Assembly: GCA_965116625.1 (NCBI GenBank)
Contig: OZ220717.1
Span: forward strand, 62,001-126,000
Length of the DNA: 64,000 nucleotides
Source: VXNE01 sp965116625
GTDB lineage: Bacteria; Pseudomonadota; Gammaproteobacteria; Pseudomonadales; Azotimanducaceae
Reading direction: 5' to 3'
Made by a program: the position numbers and the translations under genes. The notes under the pieces are model-generated. The model was not told where the DNA came from. It did not search any database and saw only the letters and a list, made by a program, of their open reading frames with translations. This document shows, piece by piece, positions 16,903-26,800 of the stretch (the first letter of the stretch is position 1; every line of letters starts with the position of its first letter).

Positions 16903-18219
16903 CTAGGCGGGCATTCGCTCACTGCGGACTGCCCGGTCGAATCCACCTGGAGTCAGCTTGGGTATTGCGCCATATCGTCCTCGCATATACCGCCGCCCAA
17001 TGGATTCGTCACGGCGAGCCCGGTAATCGGCAAGGGAAAAGACTCGGCTCGCACCGTCATCTCCTTTTTCCGCAAACCAGACTTGGTCCCTGCCTAGTTT
17101 GCACGGTTGGTACTCCTCAAGGAGAGCAATGTCGTGCGCATTGAAAATGAGCTGCGCGCAATGCGGGTTCGTCCGGTGACTCTGGAACAATTCGACCAGT
17201 CGCCCGACCAATAGCGGGTGAAGGCTGGTATCGAGTTCATCGACCAAAAGCACTGCGCCGCGGTCTAGCGCATCTAGTACCGGCCCGATCAAACCAACCC
17301 AAACTTGCGTGCCTATTGACTCGAAAACCGGATCTAGCGCGATGGTCCCGTCCCTTCTTTGGTGAGTCAGTTGGACCACATCCTCGATCAAGATCTCGTC
17401 ATCTCCCATTTCTTCATCTCGTATCAGGCGCGCCGCCGTCCGCAGCCTTTCCAGCAAATCCGGATCCGGCTTAACGACCTCTGCATCTGTCAACCCCAGA
17501 TCAGCTGCTCGAAGTAGCTCCAGAACCCGATGTCTAGACGTATCGTCCTTGATGAGGCGTGCCGTGAATGCGGAGCGGACCGCCCTATTGTCAGAGGTTG
17601 CAATGAGCATGTTCGACAGCCACCAATTGAATAGCGGCGCGATCCTTTCGTCCTCAATCGCGCCAACAACAGATAGCAGCAGGGCATTGTCGCGAAGGAG
17701 TGGACGGATAGCCTTTCCGATTGACCGGAAAGCGGCACCGAACGTCAAGGCTTCTCCCTCGCGTTCGAAAACGAGCGCCTGACGCCCTCTCGGATAGTGA
17801 TACGCAAATTCATGATAGACACGCTTGCTGTCAATCTCGAAGCCGTACTGCCAGACAACGCTGCCCAAGACCAACTCAACACTGAACCCAGAGGGACTTT
17901 CTTCGGACTCGGCATCAAGGAGGAAGGGATGTCGGTGAATGGCCGTGTCGCGTGTGCCCCGCCGAAAGGACCCGAGAACAACCGCTCGCATATCAGCCAT
18001 CGCTTTCAGGATGGTTGACTTCCCGGAAGCATTGGCGCCAAACACTCCGGCAACCGGCAGCACTCGCTCCGGCGCCGCCGATGCAGTACGCAGATGTCGG
18101 ACGACCTCCTTATTGGAGAGCCTCGTCGCGCGCAGGGACAGGGACACTTCGTCACGGTAAGACCGGACGTTGCTCGCCGTGAACTCAATGAGCGCTTGAA
18201 TCGATGCGTTTCCACTCAT
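16903..18219 (-). CDS. rloA: RloA-family AAA ATPase (AbiL-type phage defence)
   Basis: 438 residues from ATG 18219, which has GGAGAG 6 bases upstream. ABC/SMC-like ATPase: N-terminal FTASNVRSYRDEVSLSL, Walker A GVFGANASGKSTIL, Walker B VLLVDELDTSLHPLLV, and an H-loop QLIFNAHDIALLEEY. This is the AAA_15/AAA_21 type that pairs with RloB. By analogy with OLD-type systems the ATPase senses an infection signal and licenses the RloB nuclease; this is inference. Codon and base use looks less GC-rich than the neighbouring fds operon, which fits acquired DNA. Confidence 0.85.
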   Translation of the reverse strand: MSGNASIQALIEFTASNVRSYRDEVSLSLRATRLSNKEVVRHLRTASAAPERVLPVAGVFGANASGKSTILKAMADMRAVVLGSFRRGTRDTAIHRHPFLLDAESEESPSGFSVELVLGSVVWQYGFEIDSKRVYHEFAYHYPRGRQALVFEREGEALTFGAAFRSIGKAIRPLLRDNALLLSVVGAIEDERIAPLFNWWLSNMLIATSDNRAVRSAFTARLIKDDTSRHRVLELLRAADLGLTDAEVVKPDPDLLERLRTAARLIRDEEMGDDEILIEDVVQLTHQRRDGTIALDPVFESIGTQVWVGLIGPVLDALDRGAVLLVDELDTSLHPLLVGRLVELFQSHRTNPHCAQLIFNAHDIALLEEYQPCKLGRDQVWFAEKGDDGASRVFSLADYRARRDESIGRRYMRGRYGAIPKLTPGGFDRAVRSERMPA

Positions 18220-18766
18220 GTTGTTCTCTCCTTGAACCCACAGGATTGATACCACAGAGCGTTATGCCCAGTATAGCTTGAAAGTCACCTTTCAGAGCAA
18301 TTTTCGAGAAAAAGTCTCGTAAATTGGCCTTTAGTGTCTAAATTATGATCCAAAACTTGACGAACGGACTCGCTGCCAACGCGGCTCAAGCACCAACAAT
18401 CCAGTGCGGCGTACGACTGAACTTCACAGGCGGTAGTTTTCTTGGCTAGGACCGACAGGCCGTAATGTGTCGCCAAAGTTCCGACATCGAAGCCGATACG
18501 GTCTTCGCGAACTCCGAACGCACCTGCGCGGACATGAGCAATCGAAGGCCGTCGTGATCGAGGTTCCCAAAATCGACACTCGCGTCGGCGTATCGATACC
18601 AAGGGGCCGTATTGTCACTTCTACCTCCGACGTTGCAAGACGTCGAAAACGTTGAAGGGTGTGTGACCTTGGCGCGATGCCTCATACCGTTCATAGAGGC
18701 ACGCTACGTGCGAGAGGAGGCGCTCGTACCTAACATCCATCCGTGGGTGTGCCCGAATCCACAGCC
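18220..18766. other. Intergenic stretch with gene remnants, no intact gene
   Basis: About 550 bases between rloA and the Ldh-family gene. On the minus strand three adjoining frames read like pieces of protein: 18740-18621 (see the pseudogene entry); 18640-18450 in another frame with TAPWYRYADASVDFGNLD; and about 18480-18285 in the third with CEVQSYAALDCWCLSRVG. None is complete. It looks like decayed coding sequence and carries no recognisable RNA or repeat. Confidence 0.4.
18621..18740 (-). pseudogene. N-terminal remnant of a PD-(D/E)XK superfamily nuclease-type gene
   Basis: 39 codons from ATG 18740 to a TAG at 18621. The peptide has YERLLSHVACLYERYEAS followed by TPFNVFDVL. Many PD-(D/E)XK_4-type nuclease proteins open with a helix of this kind and then a F-N-[IV]-F-x-[IV]-L motif, before a D-E-V-x-x-H-S-x-F-L block. 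Here that block is missing and the frame ends, so only the start survives. Protein-like sequence resumes in another frame just after. It lies in the defence island, where such single nucleases are common. Confidence 0.45.
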
Positions 18767-19846
18767 TCAATGAGGCAGCCGGTGCTCCACCCCCAGTTCC
18801 GCGCACGTCTCGGTGAACCAGGCGATCACTTCCGGATGGTAGGGAATGCCATTGGCGGTCCGGTCGTCCTCCGCATCCTGCTCCGGCATGCCGGAGTAGA
18901 GAACGCGATCCACCCCCGGTGCCGGCGTGCAGGTCCGCAAGCGCTTGAGATACGCGTCCATGTTCTGCGTGAAGGTCTCCTGCTCCGTAAACGCCTTGGT
19001 GTCGAGCGCCATGAAGAAATGCGTCGCACGCCTCTTGCGGTTGGGGCCGCCGCCATCGCCCCCGAGAATCGCGGTCAGTATCTCCACCATCACCATGAGA
19101 CCGTAACCCTTGTGCGAGCCCGTCTCCCGCGTCGCGCCCAACGGCAAATGTATGAACTTGTCCGGGACGGGTGCCTCTTCCATGATCGGTGTGCCGTCCG
19201 AGCGGGCTACCCAACCTGGTCCAAGGTTCGTTCCCATCCGGCGCAATAGCTGGATCTTGTTGCCCGCCACGGAACTCATGGCCCCATCGAAGATGAACGG
19301 GACCTCCTCGTCCGACGGGGCAGCGATGGCGATGGGATTCAGGCCGAGCAGCGGTTCCGCGCCGCCGGTCGGCGCCCCGGAGACACCGCCCGAGGTCATC
19401 GATATGCCGATCATCCCGTGGTCGAGCGCTCGATGCGCGAAATACGCCGCCGCGCCGTAGTGGCCACCGTTATAAGCAATCGCCACGCCGACGCCGTACT
19501 GGCCCGCCCGTTCGATGGCGAGGTCCATCACCGGCGGTCCGACCGCCAGTCCGAGTCCACCGTCGCAGTCCACCGACAGCGCGGCGCCGAGGTCGCGCGT
19601 GATCTGCCATTTCGGCGCCGGATTGACGATGCCGTCCTTAAAACGTGTCACGTACGCCCGCATCATGTTGCTCACACCGTGCGTGTCGACGCCCCGCACA
19701 TCGGCGTAGATCAGCACGTCGGTCGCCTGCACCGCATCGGCCTTCGGCATGCCGCAGGCCTCGAACAGGTTCTCCACGGTAAAGCGCATGTCATCCGGTG
19801 CCACCCGCACGGCGATATCGTCAGTCACCTTGAAACGGTCGAGCAT
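18767..19846 (-). CDS. Ldh-family (malate/L-lactate/ureidoglycolate-type) NAD(P)-dependent dehydrogenase
   Basis: 359 residues. The family catalytic His is in ADVRGVDTHGVSNM, and the cofactor region is GVGVAIAYNGGHYGAAAYFAHRAL followed by TSGGVSGAPTGG and LGLNPIAIAAPS. The fold is the Ldh_2/MDH2 type that reduces 2-oxoacids or oxidises 2-hydroxyacids, as in YlbC, ComC and AllD. The exact substrate is not predictable. The start is ATG 19846 because AAGGAG is placed about 7 bases upstream. It is divergent from the CmcJ-like gene. The pair interrupts the defence genes and looks like ordinary chromosome. Confidence 0.88.
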   Translation of the reverse strand: MLDRFKVTDDIAVRVAPDDMRFTVENLFEACGMPKADAVQATDVLIYADVRGVDTHGVSNMMRAYVTRFKDGIVNPAPKWQITRDLGAALSVDCDGGLGLAVGPPVMDLAIERAGQYGVGVAIAYNGGHYGAAAYFAHRALDHGMIGISMTSGGVSGAPTGGAEPLLGLNPIAIAAPSDEEVPFIFDGAMSSVAGNKIQLLRRMGTNLGPGWVARSDGTPIMEEAPVPDKFIHLPLGATRETGSHKGYGLMVMVEILTAILGGDGGGPNRKRRATHFFMALDTKAFTEQETFTQNMDAYLKRLRTCTPAPGVDRVLYSGMPEQDAEDDRTANGIPYHPEVIAWFTETCAELGVEHRLPH

Positions 19847-20026
19847 GGATTTCTCCTTGATGGCGGGGCGAAGTCCGGCATTTTGGGCCAAGCCGCGGCT
19901 GTTGTCAGGTCGGGGTTCGGTCGCATGGCCGACGAATGCCCCTCGCCGGGCGTATTCAGGTCGGCAATAGAAGGCCGTTTCAGCCAGGCTTCGGATAGAA
20001 TCCGACTGTCACGCGCGGAGGCGGCG

Positions 20027-20818
20027 ATGTCAGGCACGGTTACCGCTGAGATTCGGTTCATCAACCCCGAGTGGAAGCACCGCAGATTCCCGCCAGTCAT
20101 CGGCGACCGGGCTTCCCGGCGCGCTCACACCACCAAGCACACGGTACCCGTCGAAGACGCGCGCGGCGCCGAGACGAGTCTCGACACGACCGGGTTCACG
20201 CTGACCGGACACAAGACCCGCGTGGCCGATTTCGGGAACGAATCGACGATAAGGTCCACCTACTACGAGGAAGCCGCCGGCGTCGTAAAGCAACTCGTCG
20301 GAGCCGACGAAGTTTTCGTCACGCACCACCTGCTGCGCACCGAGGCAAAGTCAGACTTTCTCACGGCCTACGCGCGCTTTGCCCACTGCGACTACGACAT
20401 CACAGACCCCGCGCCGTACAGCGAGCGCGCCCTTGCCGAGCGGCGCGAATCGCTGGATGCGTCCCGTCACTGGACGTTCGCGTGGTACAACACCTGGCAG
20501 CCGATCGACCGTCCTGCAATCAGGAATCCGCTGGCACTGATCGACGCACGCAGCATCGAGACCGCGGACATCCTGCCCTATCACTACTCGGGCTCCTATG
20601 CCACCGGTAGAGGTTCCATGCCCTTATTCAGCCCGGACCTGCGGTTCTGGTACGTCTCCGGCATGACCGAAGAAGAGATGCTGGTCTTCAAGCAGCTCGA
20701 CACGCGCCCGGGAAGGGCCCGGGCATGCCCCCACACCTCGTTCGAAATCGAAGCGCCTCCCGGTACTCCTGCGCGGCGCAGCATCGAAGTGCGCTGGGTG
20801 TGCGCCTTCGCCAGTTAG
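20027..20818 (+). CDS. CmcJ/NvfI-type oxidoreductase/methyltransferase-like protein
   Basis: 263 residues. It matches the pattern of the CmcJ/NvfI family: early TTKHTVPVEDARG, HLLR in the middle, AHCDYDITDPAPYSERALAERRE, then FAWYNTWQPIDRPAIRNPLALIDARSIETADI, SPDLRFWYVSGMTEEEMLVFKQLDT and a late PHTSFEIEAPPGTPARRSIEVRW. Members act in cephamycin and fungal meroterpenoid pathways, some as iron/2-oxoglutarate-dependent isomerases; most bacterial copies are untested. Start ATG 20027 with GGAG about 8 bases upstream. No secondary-metabolite cluster surrounds it, so a catabolic role is as likely. Confidence 0.7.
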   Translation: MSGTVTAEIRFINPEWKHRRFPPVIGDRASRRAHTTKHTVPVEDARGAETSLDTTGFTLTGHKTRVADFGNESTIRSTYYEEAAGVVKQLVGADEVFVTHHLLRTEAKSDFLTAYARFAHCDYDITDPAPYSERALAERRESLDASRHWTFAWYNTWQPIDRPAIRNPLALIDARSIETADILPYHYSGSYATGRGSMPLFSPDLRFWYVSGMTEEEMLVFKQLDTRPGRARACPHTSFEIEAPPGTPARRSIEVRWVCAFAS

Positions 20819-21145
20819 CAACTATCGCCCCACAGACGGCTGGAACGTTCTAGCCTCAAATCTACGAGGCGTCACTAGATTGGGCGCCCAGATTTGGCGG
20901 ACGGCCCGTCGGCGGCGGCTCTCGCGCCGTCGTGTCGAACGACGTCATTGCCATACCATCATCACCGCAAGTTCGGCCTTGATTCTCAGACCTCCCCGGC
21001 GAAACAGGACTCTGCAGCGGCAGATGATGCCCACGCCCGAACATGTTCGGAGGAACTCGCATAACAGCCACTATGGACGTTGTGTACTGAGAAATGGGAC
21101 CCTGTTCGCGGAGCTGGCGACGATCTAACGGGAGTCAAACGTAGC
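20819..21145. other. Intergenic region upstream of gajA, with a 14-bp palindrome
   Basis: About 327 bases with no convincing gene in any frame. The one clear structure is the perfect palindrome CCGAACATGTTCGG at 21037-21050, about 100 bases before the gajA start. It is the likely site of the Gabija promoter and perhaps of an operator. Confidence 0.5.
21037..21050. promoter_or_regulatory. Candidate operator palindrome upstream of Gabija
   Basis: Perfect 14-base palindrome CCGAACATGTTCGG. It resembles LexA half-sites (CGAAC...GTTCG) but has a 2-base gap where Gram-positive LexA boxes have four, so it is not a standard SOS box. Binding protein unknown. Confidence 0.35.
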
Positions 21146-22738
21146 ATGACAATAGAGCGTGTCATTGTTCGCAACTTCAAGGGGTTGAAGGAAACGGAGT
21201 TGACCTTTGGCAAAGGAGTCAACATTCTCGTTGGAGACAACGAGACCGGCAAATCGACAGTTCTCGAAGCGATAAACCTAGCGCTTACAAAACAACTGAA
21301 TCGCCGTGACGCCGGGTATGACTTGCATCCTTTTCTGTTTCATCAGTCGATCATTGAACAGTTCGTGCAAAGCGTGGGGGATGGTGCCGGTGTGTCGCCG
21401 CCCGAAATCGAGATCGAGGTCTACCTCACCGACGACCCTGCACTGGCAGAGCACAAGGGCACTAACAACTCTCGCAATGCCGATTGCCCCGGAGTGCGCC
21501 TGCGCATCGAACTAGACGACAACTTCCGGGCGGAGTATCAAGCCTACATCGCGCACACGGAGCGTATCCGGACAGTGCCCGTAGAGTTCTACCAAGTCGA
21601 TTGGCGGAACTTCGCAGACGAATCGTTGACGCTCAGGTCCAAACCCGTCCAACCTGCGCTGATCGATCCTAGCGCGCTTACCAATACCTACGCCGCCAAC
21701 CGCTACGTGCTGGAGTTAGCTCGAGACTTCCTTACGAGAGTGCAGAAAGTTGACCTGGCCTTGTCTTACCGGCAGTTGCGGGAGGCCTTTCAGAGCGATG
21801 CTAGCGTCGCGGGGATTAACCAGGAGCTAGCGAAGCAGAAAGGAGTCGTGAGTGACAGGGAGTTGAGTATGGCACTGGATATGACGGCGAGATCGAACTG
21901 GGACACGAGCGTAACGCCCCACCTCGACGATCTGCCCCTCACGCTCGTCGGGAAGGGCGAGCAAACCTCGGTCAAGGTCAAGCTCGCGCTCGAGGCGAGC
22001 GAAGCCTGCCAAGTATTGCTGATCGAAGAGCCAGAGACCCATCAGTCGCCGGGAAACCTGAACCGTCTTCTAGCTCATATCGCCGAACGAGTGGGAGAAA
22101 AACAGGTCATCCTTACGACGCACTCGAGCTTCGTGCTCAACAAGCTGGGCGTGGACGCGACGATCATGTTTGATGGCAAGACCGGGGTCCGCCTGAGCGA
22201 TCTTCCGGACAGCACAAAGCGCTACTTCATGAAGCTCCCGGGCCACGACACGCTACGCATGGTTCTCGCTAAGCGAACAATCCTCGTCGAGGGTCCGTCG
22301 GACGAGTTGATAGTTCAACGAGCCTATAAGCAGCTGCACGGAAAGATGCCTCTGGAAGACCAGGTGGAGGTGATCAGCGTCAACGCGCTGGCTTTCAAGC
22401 GGTTCCTAGATATCGCAGTACTTCTCGATCTCAATGTCACGGTGGTGACGGACAATGACGGCGATCCGGAGAAGGTCCGGGCGAAGTACGCGGAGCACGC
22501 GGACCGCGAGAACATTAATGTGTGCTACAGCAACGACGCCGCGTTGAGGACCCTGGAGCCCCATCTCGTATCCGTGAACGGACTAACGACCATAGGCGCT
22601 ATTCTCGGGACAGAATGCTTGGACGACAAGACTCTGATCGGACACATGGAAGGGAACAAGGCAGAAACGGCGCTCAAGCTCTTCGAAAGTCCAGAAGACA
22701 TCGCAGTCCCCGAGTACATCCTTGATGCCGTCCGCTAA
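21146..22738 (+). CDS. gajA: Gabija protein GajA: OLD-family ATPase with TOPRIM nuclease domain
   Basis: 530 residues. ABC ATPase part: FKGLKETELTF, Walker A GDNETGKST (30-38), Walker B LLIEEPETHQS (about 291-301), H-loop TTHSSF (about 324-329). TOPRIM nuclease part: ILVEGPSDE with the metal-binding Glu near 382, and TDNDGD near 435-440. GajA is a sequence-specific nicking endonuclease held off by nucleotides and released when they fall during infection (established for Gabija). Together with the helicase-like gene it overlaps, this is a complete two-gene Gabija system. The start ATG 21146 has GGGAG upstream. Confidence 0.9.
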   Translation: MTIERVIVRNFKGLKETELTFGKGVNILVGDNETGKSTVLEAINLALTKQLNRRDAGYDLHPFLFHQSIIEQFVQSVGDGAGVSPPEIEIEVYLTDDPALAEHKGTNNSRNADCPGVRLRIELDDNFRAEYQAYIAHTERIRTVPVEFYQVDWRNFADESLTLRSKPVQPALIDPSALTNTYAANRYVLELARDFLTRVQKVDLALSYRQLREAFQSDASVAGINQELAKQKGVVSDRELSMALDMTARSNWDTSVTPHLDDLPLTLVGKGEQTSVKVKLALEASEACQVLLIEEPETHQSPGNLNRLLAHIAERVGEKQVILTTHSSFVLNKLGVDATIMFDGKTGVRLSDLPDSTKRYFMKLPGHDTLRMVLAKRTILVEGPSDELIVQRAYKQLHGKMPLEDQVEVISVNALAFKRFLDIAVLLDLNVTVVTDNDGDPEKVRAKYAEHADRENINVCYSNDAALRTLEPHLVSVNGLTTIGAILGTECLDDKTLIGHMEGNKAETALKLFESPEDIAVPEYILDAVR

Positions 22739-23801
22739 CCGCATCATCCTAGCCTCTGCGGGATCAGGGAAGACGACGACAATCGTGTCAGAGGCTGTGC
22801 GGGAGCCTGGAGTCCGCTCCGCACTCGTCACGTACACGAACAATTCTGAGGCCCAGCTGCGGATCAAGGCGAACAAGATTTGTGGCTGCGTGCCGCCACA
22901 TTTGCAAACCGTAACTTGGTTCGGGTTCCTACTCCGGCACCTGGTCCGTCCCTATCAGCGGGCGGCCTATGCTGGGCGGGTGCGTAGTCTCGCGTTCGTG
23001 AACGGGATGTCAGCGATAGGGACAAAGGAGTCAGATACACCGCTGCACTACTTCGGGCGGCCTGGAGAGATATACGTCGACAAGGTATCCAAGTTCGCCT
23101 GCAAGCTCATTCGAGAGACGGACGGAAAGCCCTTGAGACGTTTGACTCAAATCCTCGATCGTATCTACATCGACGAAGCGCAAGACCTAGCGGGATACGA
23201 TCTGGACCTTGTAGAGCACCTGCTGGATACGGACATCGAGGTGGTACTTGTAGGGGACCATCGGCAGGCAACGTTCAAGACCAACCAGTCGGCCAGGAAC
23301 AGGCGATTCGGGAAGGAACGCATCATCGACAAGTTTGAGGCGTGGCAAGTCGGTGGCAAGGTGACGATAGAAATTCACAACCATAGCTATCGATGCGTTC
23401 AGGATATCTGCGACGCAGCGGATAGACTGTTTCCCGACGTCCCGGGAACGAACTCGAAAAACGAGGCGCGAACGGGCCATGACGGCGTGTTTCTCGTACG
23501 ACAACAGGATGTCGGGGCCTATGTGGAGAGATTCGCTCCCCAGACACTGCGCTACAATCGCGGAAAGAAGAACGTCCCAGGACATCCATACAACTTCGGC
23601 GAAGCGAAGGGGATGACGTTCGAGCGCGTATTGATTTTTCCGCACAAGCCGTTAGAGAAGTATTGCCTGACCGGTAAGCTCGAGGACGCCGGGAAGGAAC
23701 TGTCGAAAATCTACGTGGCGATGACCCGGGCGCAGCAGAGTGTCGGGATCGTCGTGCCGAGCCGGACGAAAGGGGGCATTGCTCCGGTATATCTGACCTA
23801 A
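22725..23801 (+). CDS. gajB: Gabija protein GajB: UvrD/Rep-like superfamily 1 helicase
   Basis: 358 residues overlapping gajA by 14 bases, start ATG 22725. SF1 motifs: Walker A LASAGSGKTTT (about 9-19), Q/Ia-like ALVTYTNNSEAQLR, motif II YIDEAQDL, motif III VLVGDHRQATF, a late GEAKGMTFERVLIF, and motif VI KIYVAMTRAQQSVGIV. GajB forms the supramolecular complex with GajA and is thought to respond to DNA ends and burn nucleotides. It is short compared with the characterised Bacillus protein (near 490 residues), and the inserted 1B/2B domains appear small or absent. Motifs are intact, so it is probably active. Confidence 0.88.
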   Translation: MPSANRIILASAGSGKTTTIVSEAVREPGVRSALVTYTNNSEAQLRIKANKICGCVPPHLQTVTWFGFLLRHLVRPYQRAAYAGRVRSLAFVNGMSAIGTKESDTPLHYFGRPGEIYVDKVSKFACKLIRETDGKPLRRLTQILDRIYIDEAQDLAGYDLDLVEHLLDTDIEVVLVGDHRQATFKTNQSARNRRFGKERIIDKFEAWQVGGKVTIEIHNHSYRCVQDICDAADRLFPDVPGTNSKNEARTGHDGVFLVRQQDVGAYVERFAPQTLRYNRGKKNVPGHPYNFGEAKGMTFERVLIFPHKPLEKYCLTGKLEDAGKELSKIYVAMTRAQQSVGIVVPSRTKGGIAPVYLT

Positions 23802-23897
23802 CGCACGGTGCAATGCTCCGTTGGGAATGCGGGTTGTGGCGGACAATGATCGCTCTTACGTCAGTTGCCTCGGCTGGGATGACGATGTGGTCGGCAC

Positions 23898-26800
23898 CTA
23901 ATCGCTACGCGATAGCACCGTGCGCAGGTCCACGACGTGATCTGGCGACTCATAGTCGAGTGGATGACACGTGAGGACGATGACCTGTGAACCCCCCGCC
24001 GCCTGTGCCAGAAGGCGTCGCATCCACTTCATGCGTGTGTCATCGGTTTGCGTGAGCTGGTCGTCTAGCACCAAGAACGTCCCCAAGGCCTCCGCGATTG
24101 CGACTCTCAAAACGAGCGCGATCTGCTCGCGGGTTCCGACCGACAATGTACCAAACTCCCGCTCCACCCCGCGCATTTCGATGCCCGATGCATCGAGTTG
24201 CGGCCCGAGTGCAAGCTCGCTGTACCGCCCGGCCGTGAGACCAGCGATCCGTTCGCTGACCGGCTTCACCAATGCGCTCCCGAGATGCGCTACCCCATCC
24301 TTTTCCGCCTCACTTAAGGTCTGCTGGAGGAGTTGCCAAGCCTGATAGTCGAGTTCGAGTTCCTGCTCGCGCCTTGCCAATGCCTCCGCCGCCTCCAGTG
24401 CCTGCTCACGCTGCTCGTCAAGTTGTTGCCCGCCAGTCTGCTCAAGTGCACCCTCAGCCCTGCGTAGCTCTGCCTCGAATTCCTGGACACTCCGATCCGC
24501 CAGTTGCGCCTTTTCTCGCATGGCAGCGGAATCTGCTCCTTCCTCCTCCATTGGCGGCAGCGCCTGAAGCGCCTTCCTTGCTTCGTCACGGACGGTGCGC
24601 AGAGCATCAAGATCGAGGCCCATGGCGCTCTCACGCAGAAGCGGCGTCTCGCCCTCCAACCGGGCCAGTTCCGTCCGTTTCTCGGCAAGCGCCCGCACAG
24701 CGTCTTCGTGCTTCGCTTGCTGCTGCGTCTGCGTCTCCGTCAGCACCTCAAGACTCCTCCGCGCCTCCCCGACCTCTTCCGCGGCTTCAGTACGCAGCTC
24801 TTCGAGTTCTGTATCGACGTCGGCGAGTCCGCGACTGAGACGCCCATGCTCCTCCTCGGCACTCTCTAGGACGGCCTTCCAGTCCTCCAGCGCGGCCGAC
24901 CGCTCACCGAACCGTTCTTCCTGCTCTTTCCGTCGCGTTCGCTTCTCGTCCAGTTCGCGCACATCGCCGTCTATCTGGAACGCCCTCCGCTCGGACAGCG
25001 ACCGGCGCTCTTGGAGGCTTACCTGCAGGGTTTCGATCTCGCTACCGAGCGCGGCGTCGTCTAGGGGGGCATCGAATGTCGCGATCAATTCGTCGACCGT
25101 TTGTCGCGCATCCAAGCGCTCCGCGAGGTCGCTGGCGTGCCGGTCGTGCTCCGCCCTGGCGGTGGCAAGCCGTTGCTCGATGACGTTGAGTCCTTCCGCG
25201 CGAAGTCCCGCCGCCTCCGCTTCTCGGGCCAGTTCGTCGGCCTGGGACCGAAGCGCCTCGGCGCGCTGGTGCAGAGCAATGAGTTCGTGGAGGCTGGTAC
25301 AGCCAGTGCGGCCGAACGCAGCACCCGAAGCGGCCTCCCAGCGGGCCTCGGCGGCAGCTGCCTCGCCTTTGAGGTCACGGCTTCCCCCATGCATGTGGAG
25401 CGTCGCCACGCCGGGCAGCACTATGGCAAGTTCTCGCTCCGCCTCGAATTCGGTGGGCGTACCGGCCTCCGGGGTCAGCGTCCGCACGTCCCCATCCACG
25501 TCCACCGTTGTCTCGATGGCAGATTCCAACGTCAGCTCCGCGGTAAGCCCAACCGAGAGCTTCGCCGCAGCGAAACGGGCCTCTTCTTCTGCAGCGCGCA
25601 GGCGGGCGAGTTCGGCTTCATCTGGTGCATCGAGGGAGGCAGCCTCGTCACGCAGAGCCACAGCCTGTGCCTCACCCGCCGTCGCCCGCCGTGAGAGTTC
25701 AAGCGCGTCGACCCGTTCCTTCTCCAGCGCTTCCATCGAAGCCACAGCCGCCCGGTACCAAGCCACCAGCCGTTTGAGTCGAAGAGCCTCGATCCTCTTT
25801 TCGTCCCGTGCGTTGCCGGCAGCGTCCTGTGTAAGGAGGTCGCGCTTCTTCGCAAGTGCCGCCTCAAGGCGTTCGATATCCTGCGTATTCGCCTCAATCA
25901 CCGTCCTGAGGTCCCGGATCTCCGTCGCCTTCTCGACGCGTGACGTCTGTGCGGTCACCTTCTGCTGCAACTCCAGACGGACGTTTTCGAGCCTCTGTTC
26001 GCGCAGTCCTCGCCGTTGTTCAGCGTCATCTGACTCGAGTTCCCGCACGCGCGCTCGGGCCGCTTCCGCGCGGGTGGTCGTATCGGCCAGTGTCTCGGCG
26101 AGCTCCTTGCGTTTGGCCGCCAACGACTGAAGCTCGTCCTTCGCCTCATCAACCGCCTTCTCGTTCGCCTTGAGCCGGCCAATGGTCGCCTCAGCCGCCA
26201 TAAACGTCTCCTCAGCCGTCTCTAAGGCCGTCTCGGCAGCGACCCGGGCATCGTTCAGGGCGATAGCGTCACGAAGTCGATCGCGCTCCGCACGGGAGTT
26301 GAACAGTTTCCCGCCGACCTCGTCGATGCGTGCCCTGACGGCCGCAGTCTCCTCGGACTGACGGCGAACGTCCCGCTGCCACTCTTCGGCCCGCCGACGG
26401 TCGTCGGTCAAGCCACGCCACGGCGACGCCTTTCCCGTTTTCTTTCGCCCGGTAGGCGTAAACGCCTCGTCGACCTTCGCCTGGACGACATCGACGATCT
26501 GCTTAAACCGGGGGTCTTCGGCGATGGCGTGCAGGGCCTCGGCCAGACGATCCCGACCGGAGTCGTCGGCATCGTCAGCGAGGCTCCGACCGAGGATGGC
26601 TTCGACATCACTCTGATCCGGCAGTAGCGCCGTGGTGATGAGGGACGACGGCACGCCGCGCCGGCCTCGACCGCCAGGCGCCTCAATGCCCCAACGTAGA
26701 ATCTCCTGCAGTTTGCCGTCTACCTCGCGGCCTCGCGCATCAACGTCAAAGTGCTCGGCGTCGCGGGAGGTGTCGAGGAAGGCCTTGCCTCCGCTCCCGG

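Noticed and set aside
21037..21050. LexA/SOS box upstream of gajA
   Set aside because: The CGAAC/GTTCG halves are two bases apart, not four, so it does not fit the known LexA boxes; listed only as a palindrome.
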